DNA from: Lysinibacillus sp. FSL M8-0337
GTDB lineage: Bacteria > Bacillota > Bacilli > Bacillales_A > Planococcaceae
Reading direction: 5' to 3'
Assembly: GCF_038593855.1 (NCBI RefSeq)
Contig: NZ_CP151996.1
Span: 2,604,001 to 2,668,000, forward strand
Length of the DNA: 64,000 bases
Positions 1 to 7,845 of this stretch are shown in pieces. Every line of letters begins with the position of its first letter. Positions within the stretch are counted from its first letter, which is position 1. The notes below the pieces were generated by a model. It did not search any database. It saw only the letters and a list, made by a program, of their open reading frames with translations, and was not told the origin of the DNA. The translations under genes were made by a program, and so were the position numbers.

Positions 1-868
1 ATAATGCATGCAATTTAGGTGGTTGGATACGCTTTGTCTTATTTGTTACACTCGTAATTTGACCCGTATCCAGTGGCTGAATAGCGTGTTGCCTCAATAA
101 TTGCTCTACTTCTTCTCTAACATTAGATTTGATTTTCGCCTTACCTTTATACAGACCATTTTGGGCTTTAAATAACCCTTCAATTTCATAAAACTTTTCA
201 GGCTTAAAATTCTCGATTTCTTGTTGTCTTTTATAAATCAAATACACGGTTGGTGATTGCACACGCCCAATAGAAATACTGCCCTTAAAGCCCTTCTGTT
301 GAAGCAGTAATGTATATAAACGACTACAGTTCATGCCCACTAGCCAGTCGCTAATTTGGCGTGTTTTTGCTTCTTGATACATGAGCAGATCACGCTCGTT
401 ACTGTGCATATTTTGAAAACCTTTCCGAATTTCATCCACCTCTAAAGAGTTAATCCATAAACGTTTTACAGGCTTTTTTACTTTTGTCATTTTTAAAAGA
501 GAGTAGAATATATTTGAACCTTCACGTTCACTATCGCAGCAGTTATAAATTATTGTTACTTGCGGATCACTAAAGATTTTTTTGACTGCATTAAACTGCG
601 TATACATTTTACTTACTACTTTGTCTTCATATTTATCTAAGATAATTGGCAGCGATTCTAGGGACCATTTTTCCCATTCCTTTTTATATTCTTTAGGTTC
701 CTTCAATTCTACAAGATGGCCTACAGCCCAAGTAATAATTGCTCCCTCAGGAAATGTTGAACAGGGCTCTAATTCAATAAACGTTTTCTCTTTTTGTTTA
801 ATTTTAAATGCGTCTGCATAAGCTCTTGCTTGAGATGGTTTCTCTGCCAAAATAGCGATTTTTCCCAT
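1..868 (-). CDS. topB: DNA topoisomerase III (TopB), C-terminus beyond the window
   Basis: Type IA topoisomerase that passes single DNA strands to relax or decatenate DNA. Only 289 N-terminal residues are inside the window; the family is usually about 700 residues, and the catalytic tyrosine lies beyond the edge. Visible signatures are the TOPRIM start ILAEKPSQA (residues 6-14, with Glu9), the acidic cluster CDSEREG (111-117) and GRVQSPTVYLI (201-211), which is typical of the family. The acidic cluster is divergent: most family members have a DxDxE or DxAREGE form. The ATG at 868 is supported by a second, truncated copy of the same N-terminus at 2482-2622. A perfect hairpin lies about 50 bases upstream. 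The identification is firm; chromosomal versus plasmid-type origin is not decided. Confidence 0.9.
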   Translation of the reverse strand, partial: MGKIAILAEKPSQARAYADAFKIKQKEKTFIELEPCSTFPEGAIITWAVGHLVELKEPKEYKKEWEKWSLESLPIILDKYEDKVVSKMYTQFNAVKKIFSDPQVTIIYNCCDSEREGSNIFYSLLKMTKVKKPVKRLWINSLEVDEIRKGFQNMHSNERDLLMYQEAKTRQISDWLVGMNCSRLYTLLLQQKGFKGSISIGRVQSPTVYLIYKRQQEIENFKPEKFYEIEGLFKAQNGLYKGKAKIKSNVREEVEQLLRQHAIQPLDTGQITSVTNKTKRIQPPKLHAL

Positions 869-1015
869 TAATCATCACATCTTCTTTAAATATTTTAGTA
901 GCTTTTATATAAAAACATAAAACTCAACTAATCAAATTAGTTGAGTTTATTGTGAAATACCTTACTACTATTTTACTTGAAACAATTTAAAATATCACTT
1001 ACTAAAATCTTTGTA
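755..1015. repeat. Imperfect direct repeat, copy A (topB head and upstream region)
   Basis: This segment and 2503-2775 align over their whole length with small indels. Both hold the first 38 topB codons, the hairpin, the spacer and the tail of the upstream gene remnant. The copies differ at many positions, so the duplication is old. Confidence 0.8.
920..948 (-). terminator. Hairpin in the topB upstream region
   Basis: A 13-bp perfect stem (920-932 with 936-948) with a 3-base loop, followed on the minus strand by a T-rich stretch. It sits about 50 bases upstream of the topB start and just after the stop of the decayed gene at 973-1301. It could end transcription of that gene or attenuate topB. 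A very similar hairpin lies upstream of the truncated topB copy (2678-2703). Confidence 0.6.
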
Positions 1016-1301
1016 CCAGGAGCACCCTTTAAATATTTCAAATCTCCAATCGCAAGCCAATCGATTTCGTCAGCATCATTAAAATTTGTGCATTTTTGAC
1101 TGAATCAGGCGGCTTTGATTCTACTAAGTAATTATCATTTATCACTATATTACCGACTATCGCTATGCATTTAAACGTAATATGTGTCATTCGAAAAAGC
1201 TTATTATCATCCCATTCATCAGGGAACAATTCTTTGATTGTATTGCAATAAAATAAACATAAATTAAGCTTTTTCTCTTTCGGAAGTTTTTCAAGTAAAG
1301 A
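973..1301 (-). pseudogene. Frameshifted gene remnant, possibly NUDIX-like
   Basis: An open minus-strand frame runs from 1301 down to about 1095 (containing FPDEWDDNKLFRMTHITF) and then jumps frame. The continuation, FNDADEIDWLAIGDLKYLKG followed by PGTKILVSDILNCFK, ends at 973. The two parts read as one protein broken by a single indel in an A/T run near 1083-1095. No start codon with a ribosome site is visible, and a stop lies immediately upstream. The tail (acidic stretch, W, then a hydrophobic-charged DL-K-L helix) resembles the end of NUDIX hydrolases, but the Nudix box itself is absent, so the family is only a guess. The last 40 bases are part of the direct repeat shared with 2500-2775. 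Confidence 0.45.
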
Positions 1302-1565
1302 TTATTTTGTCAAAAGCTTAATCATATTATATATATTGTAAGGTAATTTTCTTCTCTTTATTACGTTTACATATACGCGTTCTCTTGTTAAAAAATGTAC
1401 CTTCAAGTTTCAAGATTAGGTTTGTTGCTACCCAGTTATATCATCCTTTCCGTGATTCAAATTACAACCAATGACGTACCTATTCCTTTTCTTTTGTATT
1501 AATGGCATCAAATAACTTAATGCGCTCAATATGGGAAAATCACTTTCTTGTTTTGATGGAAATTT

Positions 1566-2363
1566 CTAACTTAAGAAACGTGGCCAGTTTTTTGTTAATG
1601 ACTTTCCCATTTTGCTGTTTGGTGTATTACCAAAGCCAACACTTGAATCTAAGGGACTTTTCTTGTAATATTTTGGTACGTCGTTATGAATAAAAAAGTT
1701 ATTAAGCATTTTCAACATAGATTGGAATACGACATAAGAATTTTCTCCTGTACCAGCATCCTCATAGGTTCCTATTTGTCTTCTCTTTTCGGTGGCTAAT
1801 ACATAAATAACTTTTTTTATGCTTGTACCGTACTCTTCCGATAGTTGCTTCACTGATTTCCAAGCTTCGGACTCTTTCAATAACCATTCTTGCCTATCTG
1901 GATTTAACATTTTATCTTCAGAGTGAATATATTGACCATAAGAAAGACACAGTTCAAATGAGCTGTTTCGAAGGAAATCCACAACATCACCAACAGGGAA
2001 ATTATATTTATTTGCAAATTCTTTTGGTGATATATACATTTTAAACTCATTCTCTAATAAATATTTACTTATTCCTGGGCCGATATGATAAGGACCTATA
2101 AACCTATTGTAGCCATTCTGGATCACACTAATTTGCTCAAAAAAATTCAGACCACGTACTTTTATAAATTTCACAATTACACGTTCGACCTCATATTCAG
2201 GATAACCGTACTCTAAAGCAAAGCTGCGTGTTGTGTGGAAAACTCTTTGCAGTTCATTTTTATCGTTTTTACTTATTAGTTCTTTTTTTAAAATCTCATC
2301 TTGTTCTAACAGTGCACCGAAGATTAAGTTAGCTAACTCCTCTTTAGTTAAAGTCAAAATCAA
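1566..2363 (-). CDS. Hypothetical protein, 265 residues, two HTH-like segments
   Basis: I do not recognise this protein. The start is TTG at 2361-2363, placed 10 bases after a strong AAAGGAGG site. Two segments have a helix-turn-helix rhythm: PKEFANKYNFPVGDVVDFLR (about residues 112-131) and SVKQLSEEYGTSIKKVIYVL (about 170-189). Both pair an alternating polar/hydrophobic helix with a G or P turn and a second helix. This suggests a tandem DNA- or RNA-binding architecture, but that is inference. There is no signal peptide or membrane segment, and the C-terminus is polar and Ser/Asn-rich. The gene lies between two copies of the topB-head direct repeat, so it may have arrived or been trapped there by recombination. 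Confidence 0.65.
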   Translation of the reverse strand: MILTLTKEELANLIFGALLEQDEILKKELISKNDKNELQRVFHTTRSFALEYGYPEYEVERVIVKFIKVRGLNFFEQISVIQNGYNRFIGPYHIGPGISKYLLENEFKMYISPKEFANKYNFPVGDVVDFLRNSSFELCLSYGQYIHSEDKMLNPDRQEWLLKESEAWKSVKQLSEEYGTSIKKVIYVLATEKRRQIGTYEDAGTGENSYVVFQSMLKMLNNFFIHNDVPKYYKKSPLDSSVGFGNTPNSKMGKSLTKNWPRFLS

Positions 2364-2481
2364 ATGGCACGCCTCCTTTAATATGGGAAAATCAAGGAAC
2401 TTATTTCAAATCATAAAAATAAAGAATGTACTTAACTACAAAGCCAATACACTCTTTATTTTATCAAATATTCAATAATTG

Positions 2482-2622
2482 CTAATCCATTAACCATTTG
2501 AGTTGAAATGTTGAACAGGGTGCTAACTCTATAAACGTTTTCTCTTTGTGTTTAATTTTAAATGCTTCTGCATAAGCTCGTGCCTGCGATGGTTTTTCAG
2601 CTAAAATAGCGATTTCCCCCAT
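2482..2622 (-). pseudogene. Truncated second copy of topB (N-terminus only)
   Basis: Starting at ATG 2622 the frame reads MGEIAILAEKPSQARAYAEA and stays nearly identical to the topB at 868-1 through residue 39 (..CSTF). It then runs into seven unrelated residues and a TAG at 2482. Only about 5% of the topoisomerase remains: the first TOPRIM strand and Glu9, without the acidic cluster or the tyrosine domain, so it cannot be functional. The upstream region, including the hairpin, is duplicated with it. Confidence 0.8.
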
Positions 2623-2775
2623 GAAATGATCACATCTTCTTTTAAATATTTTAGTAGTTTGTTAGCTAAAAACGGAAAACTCAACTAATGGATTAGTTGA
2701 GTTAATTGTGAAATACATACTACTATTTTACTGTAAACGATGTAAAATAGCACTTCCTAATGTCTTTATACTAAA
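2503..2775. repeat. Imperfect direct repeat, copy B
   Basis: Partner of 755-1015. It holds the truncated topB head, the conserved hairpin at 2678-2703 and a diverged tail of the gene remnant. From 2776 to 2972 I see only AT-rich sequence without a gene. Confidence 0.8.
2678..2703 (-). terminator. Hairpin upstream of the truncated topB copy
   Basis: A 12-bp stem (2678-2689 with 2692-2703) and a 2-base loop, the equivalent of the hairpin at 920-948. The stem is conserved while loop and flanks have drifted, which suggests it was under selection before or after the duplication. Confidence 0.6.
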
Positions 2776-2972
2776 ACGACATCGTATTTCGAATGAATGT
2801 AATTTGGATGACAAGTAAAAAAGAGAAGTTGCCCATTCTCAACACTTTTTTATAGTTAAGTTATACGATTTTTTATAGAAATAGAAAAACAATAATTGTA
2901 GTTTGTTGGTTTCAAGATTGGGGAAATTGTTCATCATTATTTAATGAATGTTAGCTCTTATCATCTTTTAAT

Positions 2973-3740
2973 TTATCCTTCTCCTATAGATTGCGCTAGT
3001 TTAGCTAAATAATACTGTTCCTCTCTCCACATATGGTCCGCCATAAGTGCTGTAAATGTCCCTAGTACTTCAGCGCTTAGCTCCATTTCCTCTAACTCCC
3101 GTAAAAATGTCTTAAACAATTTCATTTCGATTTCTACATCTTTATTAAAGCGTGTTAAAGCAGGAAATGTGCTTACATTAGAACGCAAATATCCCGTTAA
3201 CTCGACTGCCTTTAAATAAAATTGTTCAAAATGCTGGGTAAAAGTTTCGCTCTTTTGTTTCAACCTTTTTTCTACTCCATCTAATTCATCATTGATTGTC
3301 CCAGCATGTCCTGATGCATCTAAAAGCCAAAGTAAATGATGATGTAGTTCATGAAAAATTGGAGGGATTTCACCTTTTTGTAAATAGCCGAGGACATGTT
3401 GATACTCCTCTAATTCATTGACCATATGATTAATAAATGTAGGCGCTAAATGAATACCAATCTTGCCTACCAACTGTCGTCGAAGAATGTGAAATTTAAA
3501 CTGTTTGAATTGTTCAACTACCTCAGCAACACTAAGTGAAAACGATACTGCTACTTCTGCAGCTTTCATGGATTTGGCAAAGGCGAGTAACTGAGAAAAT
3601 TGTTGCATAAATGAATGCGCTTTTTGGATATCCTCTGTTTCTGAAGGATACAATGAATCATGAATAAAATTACTGTGATCTTTCAAGATTTCTAGCCAAA
3701 AACTATGTTCAAACACGGCATGTTGTACATAATTTGACAA
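2973..3740 (-). CDS. DUF2935 family protein
   Basis: A 255-residue, all-helical soluble protein of the DUF2935 family found in Firmicutes, seen as two four-helix-bundle (hemerythrin-like) halves. Family features are the N-terminal FEHSFWLEILKDHSNFIHDS (about 10-29), the central ELHHHLLWLLDASGHAG (about 129-145) and the C-terminal MADHMWREEQYYLAKL. The spaced His/Glu residues suggest metal binding, but no function is established that I know of. The start is TTG at 3740, behind AAAGGGGATG on the minus strand; the ATGs just upstream are in another frame. It stands alone between two non-coding gaps. Confidence 0.85.
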   Translation of the reverse strand: MSNYVQHAVFEHSFWLEILKDHSNFIHDSLYPSETEDIQKAHSFMQQFSQLLAFAKSMKAAEVAVSFSLSVAEVVEQFKQFKFHILRRQLVGKIGIHLAPTFINHMVNELEEYQHVLGYLQKGEIPPIFHELHHHLLWLLDASGHAGTINDELDGVEKRLKQKSETFTQHFEQFYLKAVELTGYLRSNVSTFPALTRFNKDVEIEMKLFKTFLRELEEMELSAEVLGTFTALMADHMWREEQYYLAKLAQSIGEG

Positions 3741-3972
3741 GCATTTTCATCCCCTTTCTGTTTTGGGTTCTTCCATTCTATTCTCCCTTATTATCTATTA
3801 TTAATTTTCTATACAAACTAACGGCTTAGAAGAGAAAATAGAATCATTATTCTTTTAGTCACTACCCGCTTTAATAAGTAACAAGAAAAAAGTTTAAGCT
3901 AGAAAATATTATATTGAGCTAGCAAATAATAGGGTCAGGGTGATAAAATATGGTTATAAAGGGGGATGGGAA

Positions 3973-4371
3973 ATGGGGAAATTAAGTAAGCGTAATATTT
4001 TATGGATTATACCAATCGGCATAATAGGCGTGTTTTGGTATTTTTATGGTCCGCAAGAAGACATCACGGATAATGAATATATTACATATGTCAAAAACTA
4101 TTCAATCGAAAATAGTAACCAATCACTCGAAACAGCTTTTGCTTCAGCTTGTGAAAATCCATATTGGGTTTATTTTGAGACACAAAAGGGACAAGATGTA
4201 GTGGAATTTAAAGGTGATTGTCCTATCAACAACAAAAAGGCTAAAGTCAATGTACAATTTTTAGTCGATGCCAACATGACAACTGTGAAGTATGGCGCCA
4301 TGTTAGTCGATAGTAAAATGCAAGAAGAAACAGATCGAGACAGCTTTCTACTGGCGTTAACAAAAGATTAA
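3973..4371 (+). CDS. Membrane-anchored protein of the DITDN family, copy 1
   Basis: A 132-residue protein with an N-terminal membrane anchor (NILWIIPIGIIGVFWYFYG, about 7-25) and an exported domain of about 105 residues. It is paralogous to the product of 56504-56929: both have DITDNxYI at the domain start, then NPYWxYFE/EPYWRYYE, GQDVVEFKGD/GQHVVELSGD and a QFxV strand. The fold is unknown to me; the pattern suggests a small beta-rich extracytoplasmic domain. Two cysteines (in SACENP and KGDCPI) could form a disulfide and are absent from the paralogue. ATG 3973 is chosen over GTG 3940 because AAAGGGGG precedes it at good distance. Confidence 0.7.
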   Translation: MGKLSKRNILWIIPIGIIGVFWYFYGPQEDITDNEYITYVKNYSIENSNQSLETAFASACENPYWVYFETQKGQDVVEFKGDCPINNKKAKVNVQFLVDANMTTVKYGAMLVDSKMQEETDRDSFLLALTKD

Positions 4372-4387
4372 ATCATATTCATCCAGC

Positions 4388-4421
4388 GAGCCCAAACGCA
4401 CTGAAAGGTGAATTTGGGCTC
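4388..4421. terminator. Hairpin between convergent genes
   Basis: A 9-bp stem GAGCCCAAA/TTTGGGCTC lies between the convergent genes ending at 4371 and 4428. It lacks a long T-run on either side, so termination is only likely. Confidence 0.4.
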
Positions 4422-4427
4422 ATGGCT

Positions 4428-4961
4428 TTATAGCTTATCATTAAAAATAGCATATACATTTGTATCATGTGCTTTTCCTTGTTGATACATATATTCTTTT
4501 AAAACGCCTTCTTTGTGAAAACCTAAATGAGCTAGTAACTGATTGGATGCTACATTTTCAATAAAGACAATTGCCCCAATCCGGTTTAGTTCCATCTTTT
4601 CAAACCCAAAGGACACAATTTCAGCTACCGCCTCTTTTGTATAGCCCTTTCGCCAGAAGTCGGGATGCAACTCATAGCCAATTTCAGCCCGTTTATGTTT
4701 AGGTGACCATGCGTTAAAGCCGATGGTTCCGATAATGCCTTTTGCTTCTTTCCGCTCTATCCCCCATCGAATACCTCTTTTTTCCTTATAATTTTTAGAA
4801 AAAGTTTCGATTAGTTTTTCTGCTTGTTCGATTGATGCAAAGGGTTCTAGTCCATAATACTGGGTAACAAGGTGATTGGAAAAACAGCGAAAAAGGTCTG
4901 TTGCATCTTCATCCATTATTTCTCTTAATATTAATCGATTAGTCTCTACAATAGGAAACAT
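4428..4961 (-). CDS. GNAT N-acetyltransferase (RimJ/RimL-like)
   Basis: A 177-residue acetyl-CoA-dependent acetyltransferase. Landmarks are the N-terminal TNRLILREIMDEDATDLFRC (about 8-27), IGTIGFNAWSPKHKRAEIGY in the middle, the acetyl-CoA loop HPDFWRKGYTKEAV (about 98-111) and NRIGAIVFIENVASNQLLAH before LGFHKEG. This arrangement is typical of RimJ/RimL-type enzymes that act on protein N-termini or small molecules; the substrate cannot be read from sequence. The ATG at 4961 follows AGGGAGGAATAAG. The gene is monocistronic and convergent with the gene ending at 4371. Confidence 0.85.
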   Translation of the reverse strand: MFPIVETNRLILREIMDEDATDLFRCFSNHLVTQYYGLEPFASIEQAEKLIETFSKNYKEKRGIRWGIERKEAKGIIGTIGFNAWSPKHKRAEIGYELHPDFWRKGYTKEAVAEIVSFGFEKMELNRIGAIVFIENVASNQLLAHLGFHKEGVLKEYMYQQGKAHDTNVYAIFNDKL

Positions 4962-5085
4962 CTTATTCCTCCCTTATTATATTTACAATTCTCCAAAATT
5001 GGCAAAAACCCTTTTAAAAGAGAACTACCTTTCTAGGAACTTTCACTGAAAAGTTTCGTAGTATTTACAGGAGGTATGGAAGAAT

Positions 5086-5523
5086 ATGAAAAAAATTAGT
5101 TTATATTTGTTGATGCCACTATTACTATTTTGCCTTTATGTTGTTTATCACCATTTTACTTATACTTTTTTCTATACAGGCGATACAAAAGATGGTCGCC
5201 CTATTCTTTCACCAAATGGTGACTATTCAGCACAAGTTTATTATGACAATTATGGCGGCGCTATAGGAGGAGTCAAGATGATTGTAAATATTATACATCA
5301 TCAAAAACATGATGAAGAACAAACAATTTATTTTAGTGATGCCAAAGGCAGTGTAAATGTAAACTGGACTGCAGATGATGTACTATCGATTACAAACTAT
5401 AACGAATACGCTAATCGCAATACTGAATTAGTCGTAGGTAAAGAAATTTACGATGAGCAAGGAACTGCTTGTAGTGCCTATCACATAAAAAAAGCTTTTA
5501 ATTGTAAGGATAAAGACTCCTAA
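5086..5523 (+). CDS. DUF5412 family membrane-anchored protein
   Basis: A 145-residue protein with an uncleaved signal/anchor (ISLYLLMPLLLFCLYVVY, about 4-21) and an extracytoplasmic domain. The domain opens with ILSPNGDYSAQVYYDNYGGA followed by GGVKMIVNI, the hallmark of DUF5412 proteins of Bacillus, whose function is not known. The rest is beta-rich (NVNWTADDVLSI) and ends with two cysteines (TACSAY, AFNCKD). RBS AGGAGG lies 10 bases before ATG 5086. Transcribed alone; the hairpin at 5532-5573 follows. Confidence 0.7.
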   Translation: MKKISLYLLMPLLLFCLYVVYHHFTYTFFYTGDTKDGRPILSPNGDYSAQVYYDNYGGAIGGVKMIVNIIHHQKHDEEQTIYFSDAKGSVNVNWTADDVLSITNYNEYANRNTELVVGKEIYDEQGTACSAYHIKKAFNCKDKDS

Positions 5524-5531
5524 TGTCGTAG

Positions 5532-5573
5532 AAAAAACAAAAAAATAGCATACTAGATGCACTCCTAGTATGC
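5532..5573 (-). terminator. Rho-independent terminator
   Basis: A 10-bp stem AGCATACTAG/CTAGTATGCT with a long T-run on the minus strand. It most likely ends the 5687-6196 gene (minus) and may also stop the plus-strand DUF5412 transcript. Confidence 0.7.
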
Positions 5574-5686
5574 TCAACTTGTCGATAAAAGACATCCAAC
5601 AATGCCATTTATCATGCTTATAATACTTCTTTACCAACGAATAGTTGGGACAAAGCATGCCCCGAGTAAGGAGGATGCCTTGTGTT

Positions 5687-6196
5687 TTACTTAAAATAAT
5701 AGTTTACTGCTTCATCAGCGGAATGAAAAATATCATTTTGATTGTTTTTATAAATAAGCTTTGCGGCTTTACAAGCATCTTGAAAATTTTTTGCTTGATT
5801 TAGTTTTTCGTTTACTTGCTCTATAACCGTTGAAAAACCATCTAGGTTATATGTAATGATTTGTTCGAACTGTTGATATTCAATATCTAACATAATAGAT
5901 AACTGATCTTCCACATAATTATTTAAATTAATAAAAATACATTCCTCAATATCTTTTGAATGCTTATCGATATTAATAAATGCCTCTTTATACTCTGCAA
6001 TTAATTTTGACGATGACAAGGTCACCTTAAAACCTTGCTGTTCTAAATGCGTTTTACAACATGTATAAAATCGATCTACTTCTTCGGAAATTTTAGGTGT
6101 AACCGTTGTTTTTTTTAATTCATCGCATTGTTGATAAATTGCATCAATTTCCTTCTGTTTTTCAACCAATAATTTAAAATTTGAAAGTGAGTACAT
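5687..6196 (-). CDS. Hypothetical coiled-coil protein, 169 residues
   Basis: I do not recognise it. It is a soluble, highly charged helical protein with heptad-like stretches at the N-terminus (FKLLVEKQKEIDAIYQQCDE) and around IEQVNEKLNQAKNFQDACKA near the C-terminus. No signal peptide or membrane segment is visible. The start is ATG 6196, seven bases after GGAGGGGGG; the longer GTG frame from 6214 would start inside that ribosome site. It sits alone between a terminator and a WYL regulator of the same strand, 113 bases apart. Confidence 0.6.
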   Translation of the reverse strand: MYSLSNFKLLVEKQKEIDAIYQQCDELKKTTVTPKISEEVDRFYTCCKTHLEQQGFKVTLSSSKLIAEYKEAFINIDKHSKDIEECIFINLNNYVEDQLSIMLDIEYQQFEQIITYNLDGFSTVIEQVNEKLNQAKNFQDACKAAKLIYKNNQNDIFHSADEAVNYYFK

Positions 6197-6309
6197 TTTA
6201 AATCCCCCCTCCACTTTATAGTCGGCAAGAGGGAGGGAATTTAGTCATCTTTTCATGCGTTCTTATTACTTTTTTTAATGTGGCTAAAAATGAAGTATAC
6301 TTTCCTCGT

Positions 6310-7287
6310 CTACATATAAAGATAATTTTGTTGCATGGATTGAATTGTTTCAATCATTTCTTCTCTCAGCTCTAATGGCTCTAGCACCTCAATATTCGCC
6401 CCTTGACTAAGTAGCCACATTTTAATACCACGACCAAAAACTTCTGCTTCAAACATGCATTGTCCATCTTTATTGGACAAAATTTTAGCTGTCGGTAAAC
6501 GATCTAAGACCGCCTGTGGCGAACGCCCCTTAAATAGAAATTTAATATGCATCAGCTCACCTGCATCCATAAACTGAATGCGTTTACGAAATTCACCTTC
6601 TTGAAAACGTTCGGAGTAGGGGATTTGAAATTTCTTATCTAACTCTAGAAAATGCTGGATACGATCAATACGATAGACAATCGGTAGGTCCTTCTCTTGC
6701 TTACTATCATAAGCTATTAAATAGAAATAGTATTCGGAGAAAATAACACCAAGAGGTTTTAATATCTTTTGTGAAGGAATTGTCTCACTCTCTCGTAAAT
6801 AATCAATTTTAATTATTTTTTTCTTTTGAATCGCCTCTGAAATTACCCATATTAAATGTAAAAGAGATTTTTTATGATTTAAGTCAACGTATAAATGCTT
6901 CTCATTTAAAATGATATTATGAATAAACTCTTGTTTATCTGCTGCAACGATTGAAATAAGTTTATCGATAATGTCGCTCATTTCTGATTTTAAAAGCGCT
7001 CTTGATTCAATGAGTATTTTAACAATCGCTAGCACTTGTTCTTTTGATAAAACGTTTTTTCCAGTATTCGTTAGCTTATACACTTTTTCTGTTCGCACAT
7101 ACTCTAAATGACAGTCTAATTTAGCTTTTTCAATATACGCTCGAATTTGATCTAAATCTCGTTGTATGGTTTTTTCACCAACTTGATGTGTAAATGCTTC
7201 TTGCTTTTTGCTAATTCCTTGACCATCCATCAATCTGTCGAACATTGAAATGACACGATAGCCTTTATTTTGTTGTGAATCCACCAT
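6310..7287 (-). CDS. WYL-domain transcriptional regulator (YafY/DeoR-type)
   Basis: A 325-residue regulator: an N-terminal winged helix-turn-helix (residues 1-60, with GEKTIQRDLDQIRAYIEKAK as recognition helix and wing) and a central WYL domain (KKKIIKIDYLRESETI, then LKPLGVIFSEYYFYLIAYDS, then IVYRIDRIQHF). The C-terminal WCX extension includes FGRGIKMWLLSQGANIEVLE. WYL domains bind small ligands or nucleic acid ends and are common in regulators of stress and phage-defence loci. No defence genes adjoin it here. The exact start is uncertain (ATG 7287 or GTG 7296). Confidence 0.85.
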   Translation of the reverse strand: MVDSQQNKGYRVISMFDRLMDGQGISKKQEAFTHQVGEKTIQRDLDQIRAYIEKAKLDCHLEYVRTEKVYKLTNTGKNVLSKEQVLAIVKILIESRALLKSEMSDIIDKLISIVAADKQEFIHNIILNEKHLYVDLNHKKSLLHLIWVISEAIQKKKIIKIDYLRESETIPSQKILKPLGVIFSEYYFYLIAYDSKQEKDLPIVYRIDRIQHFLELDKKFQIPYSERFQEGEFRKRIQFMDAGELMHIKFLFKGRSPQAVLDRLPTAKILSNKDGQCMFEAEVFGRGIKMWLLSQGANIEVLEPLELREEMIETIQSMQQNYLYM

Positions 7288-7467
7288 ATATCCCACTCTT
7301 TCTACATAGTTACCCTCTTATTATACAAAACGAGATGGACATCATTAGTCCTTATAACTACGAATTTTCTATATAATTGGGATAATTAGTGCAATACTAA
7401 TTATATTAGATTCCATTCTTCACAGACGTACATACCGCTTTTTTGTAAGTATTATCAAGTAATTTTG

Positions 7468-7505
7468 CATTTTAAAGGACTTCAATCCGAGTAGGTTGAA
7501 GTCCT
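7468..7505 (-). terminator. Rho-independent terminator
   Basis: A 10-bp stem AGGACTTCAA/TTGAAGTCCT followed on the minus strand by a T-rich tail, ten bases after the stop of the gene ending at 7516. It closes the GNAT-deoxyribosyltransferase-YbjQ operon. Confidence 0.7.
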
Positions 7506-7515
7506 CTTATAGTAG

Positions 7516-7833
7516 TTAACTTTTTAATTTTACAGCTGTACCATAAACTAAAACCTCTGACGTTCCGTCCATAACAGATGATGTGGAAAATCGAACGGCT
7601 ACAATCGCATCAGCTCCTAAAAGCTGCGCTTCTTCTTCCATACCTCGTGTAGCAATTTCTCTGGAACGCACGAGCATTTCTGCATATTCTTTCATTTCAC
7701 CGCCGACAATATTGCGAAGCCCCGCCATCATATCGCGGCCAATATTTCTCGATTGGACCGAATTGCCTTTAACTAAACCTAATGTTTCTTCAATCTCTTT
7801 TCCTGCAACAACATCCGTTGTTGTTAAAAGCAT
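7516..7833 (-). CDS. YbjQ-family (UPF0145) heavy-metal-binding domain protein
   Basis: A 105-residue single-domain protein of the YbjQ/UPF0145 family. The pattern is complete: LLTTTDVVAGKEIEETLGLV at the start, GRDMMAGLRNIVGGE in the middle, and LGADAIVAVRFSTSSV with LVYGTAVKL at the end. Members form pentamers and were linked to metal binding by annotation; the cellular role is not established. ATG 7833 is preferred over 7839 because GGAGG then lies seven bases upstream. The gene starts 12 bases after the deoxyribosyltransferase stop, so it is co-transcribed with it. Confidence 0.85.
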   Translation of the reverse strand: MLLTTTDVVAGKEIEETLGLVKGNSVQSRNIGRDMMAGLRNIVGGEMKEYAEMLVRSREIATRGMEEEAQLLGADAIVAVRFSTSSVMDGTSEVLVYGTAVKLKS

Positions 7834-7845
7834 TGCCATTCCTCC

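Noticed and set aside
5428..5658. Minus-strand 76-residue open frame
   Set aside because: It overlaps the DUF5412 gene end and the terminator at 5532-5573, and has no good ribosome site.
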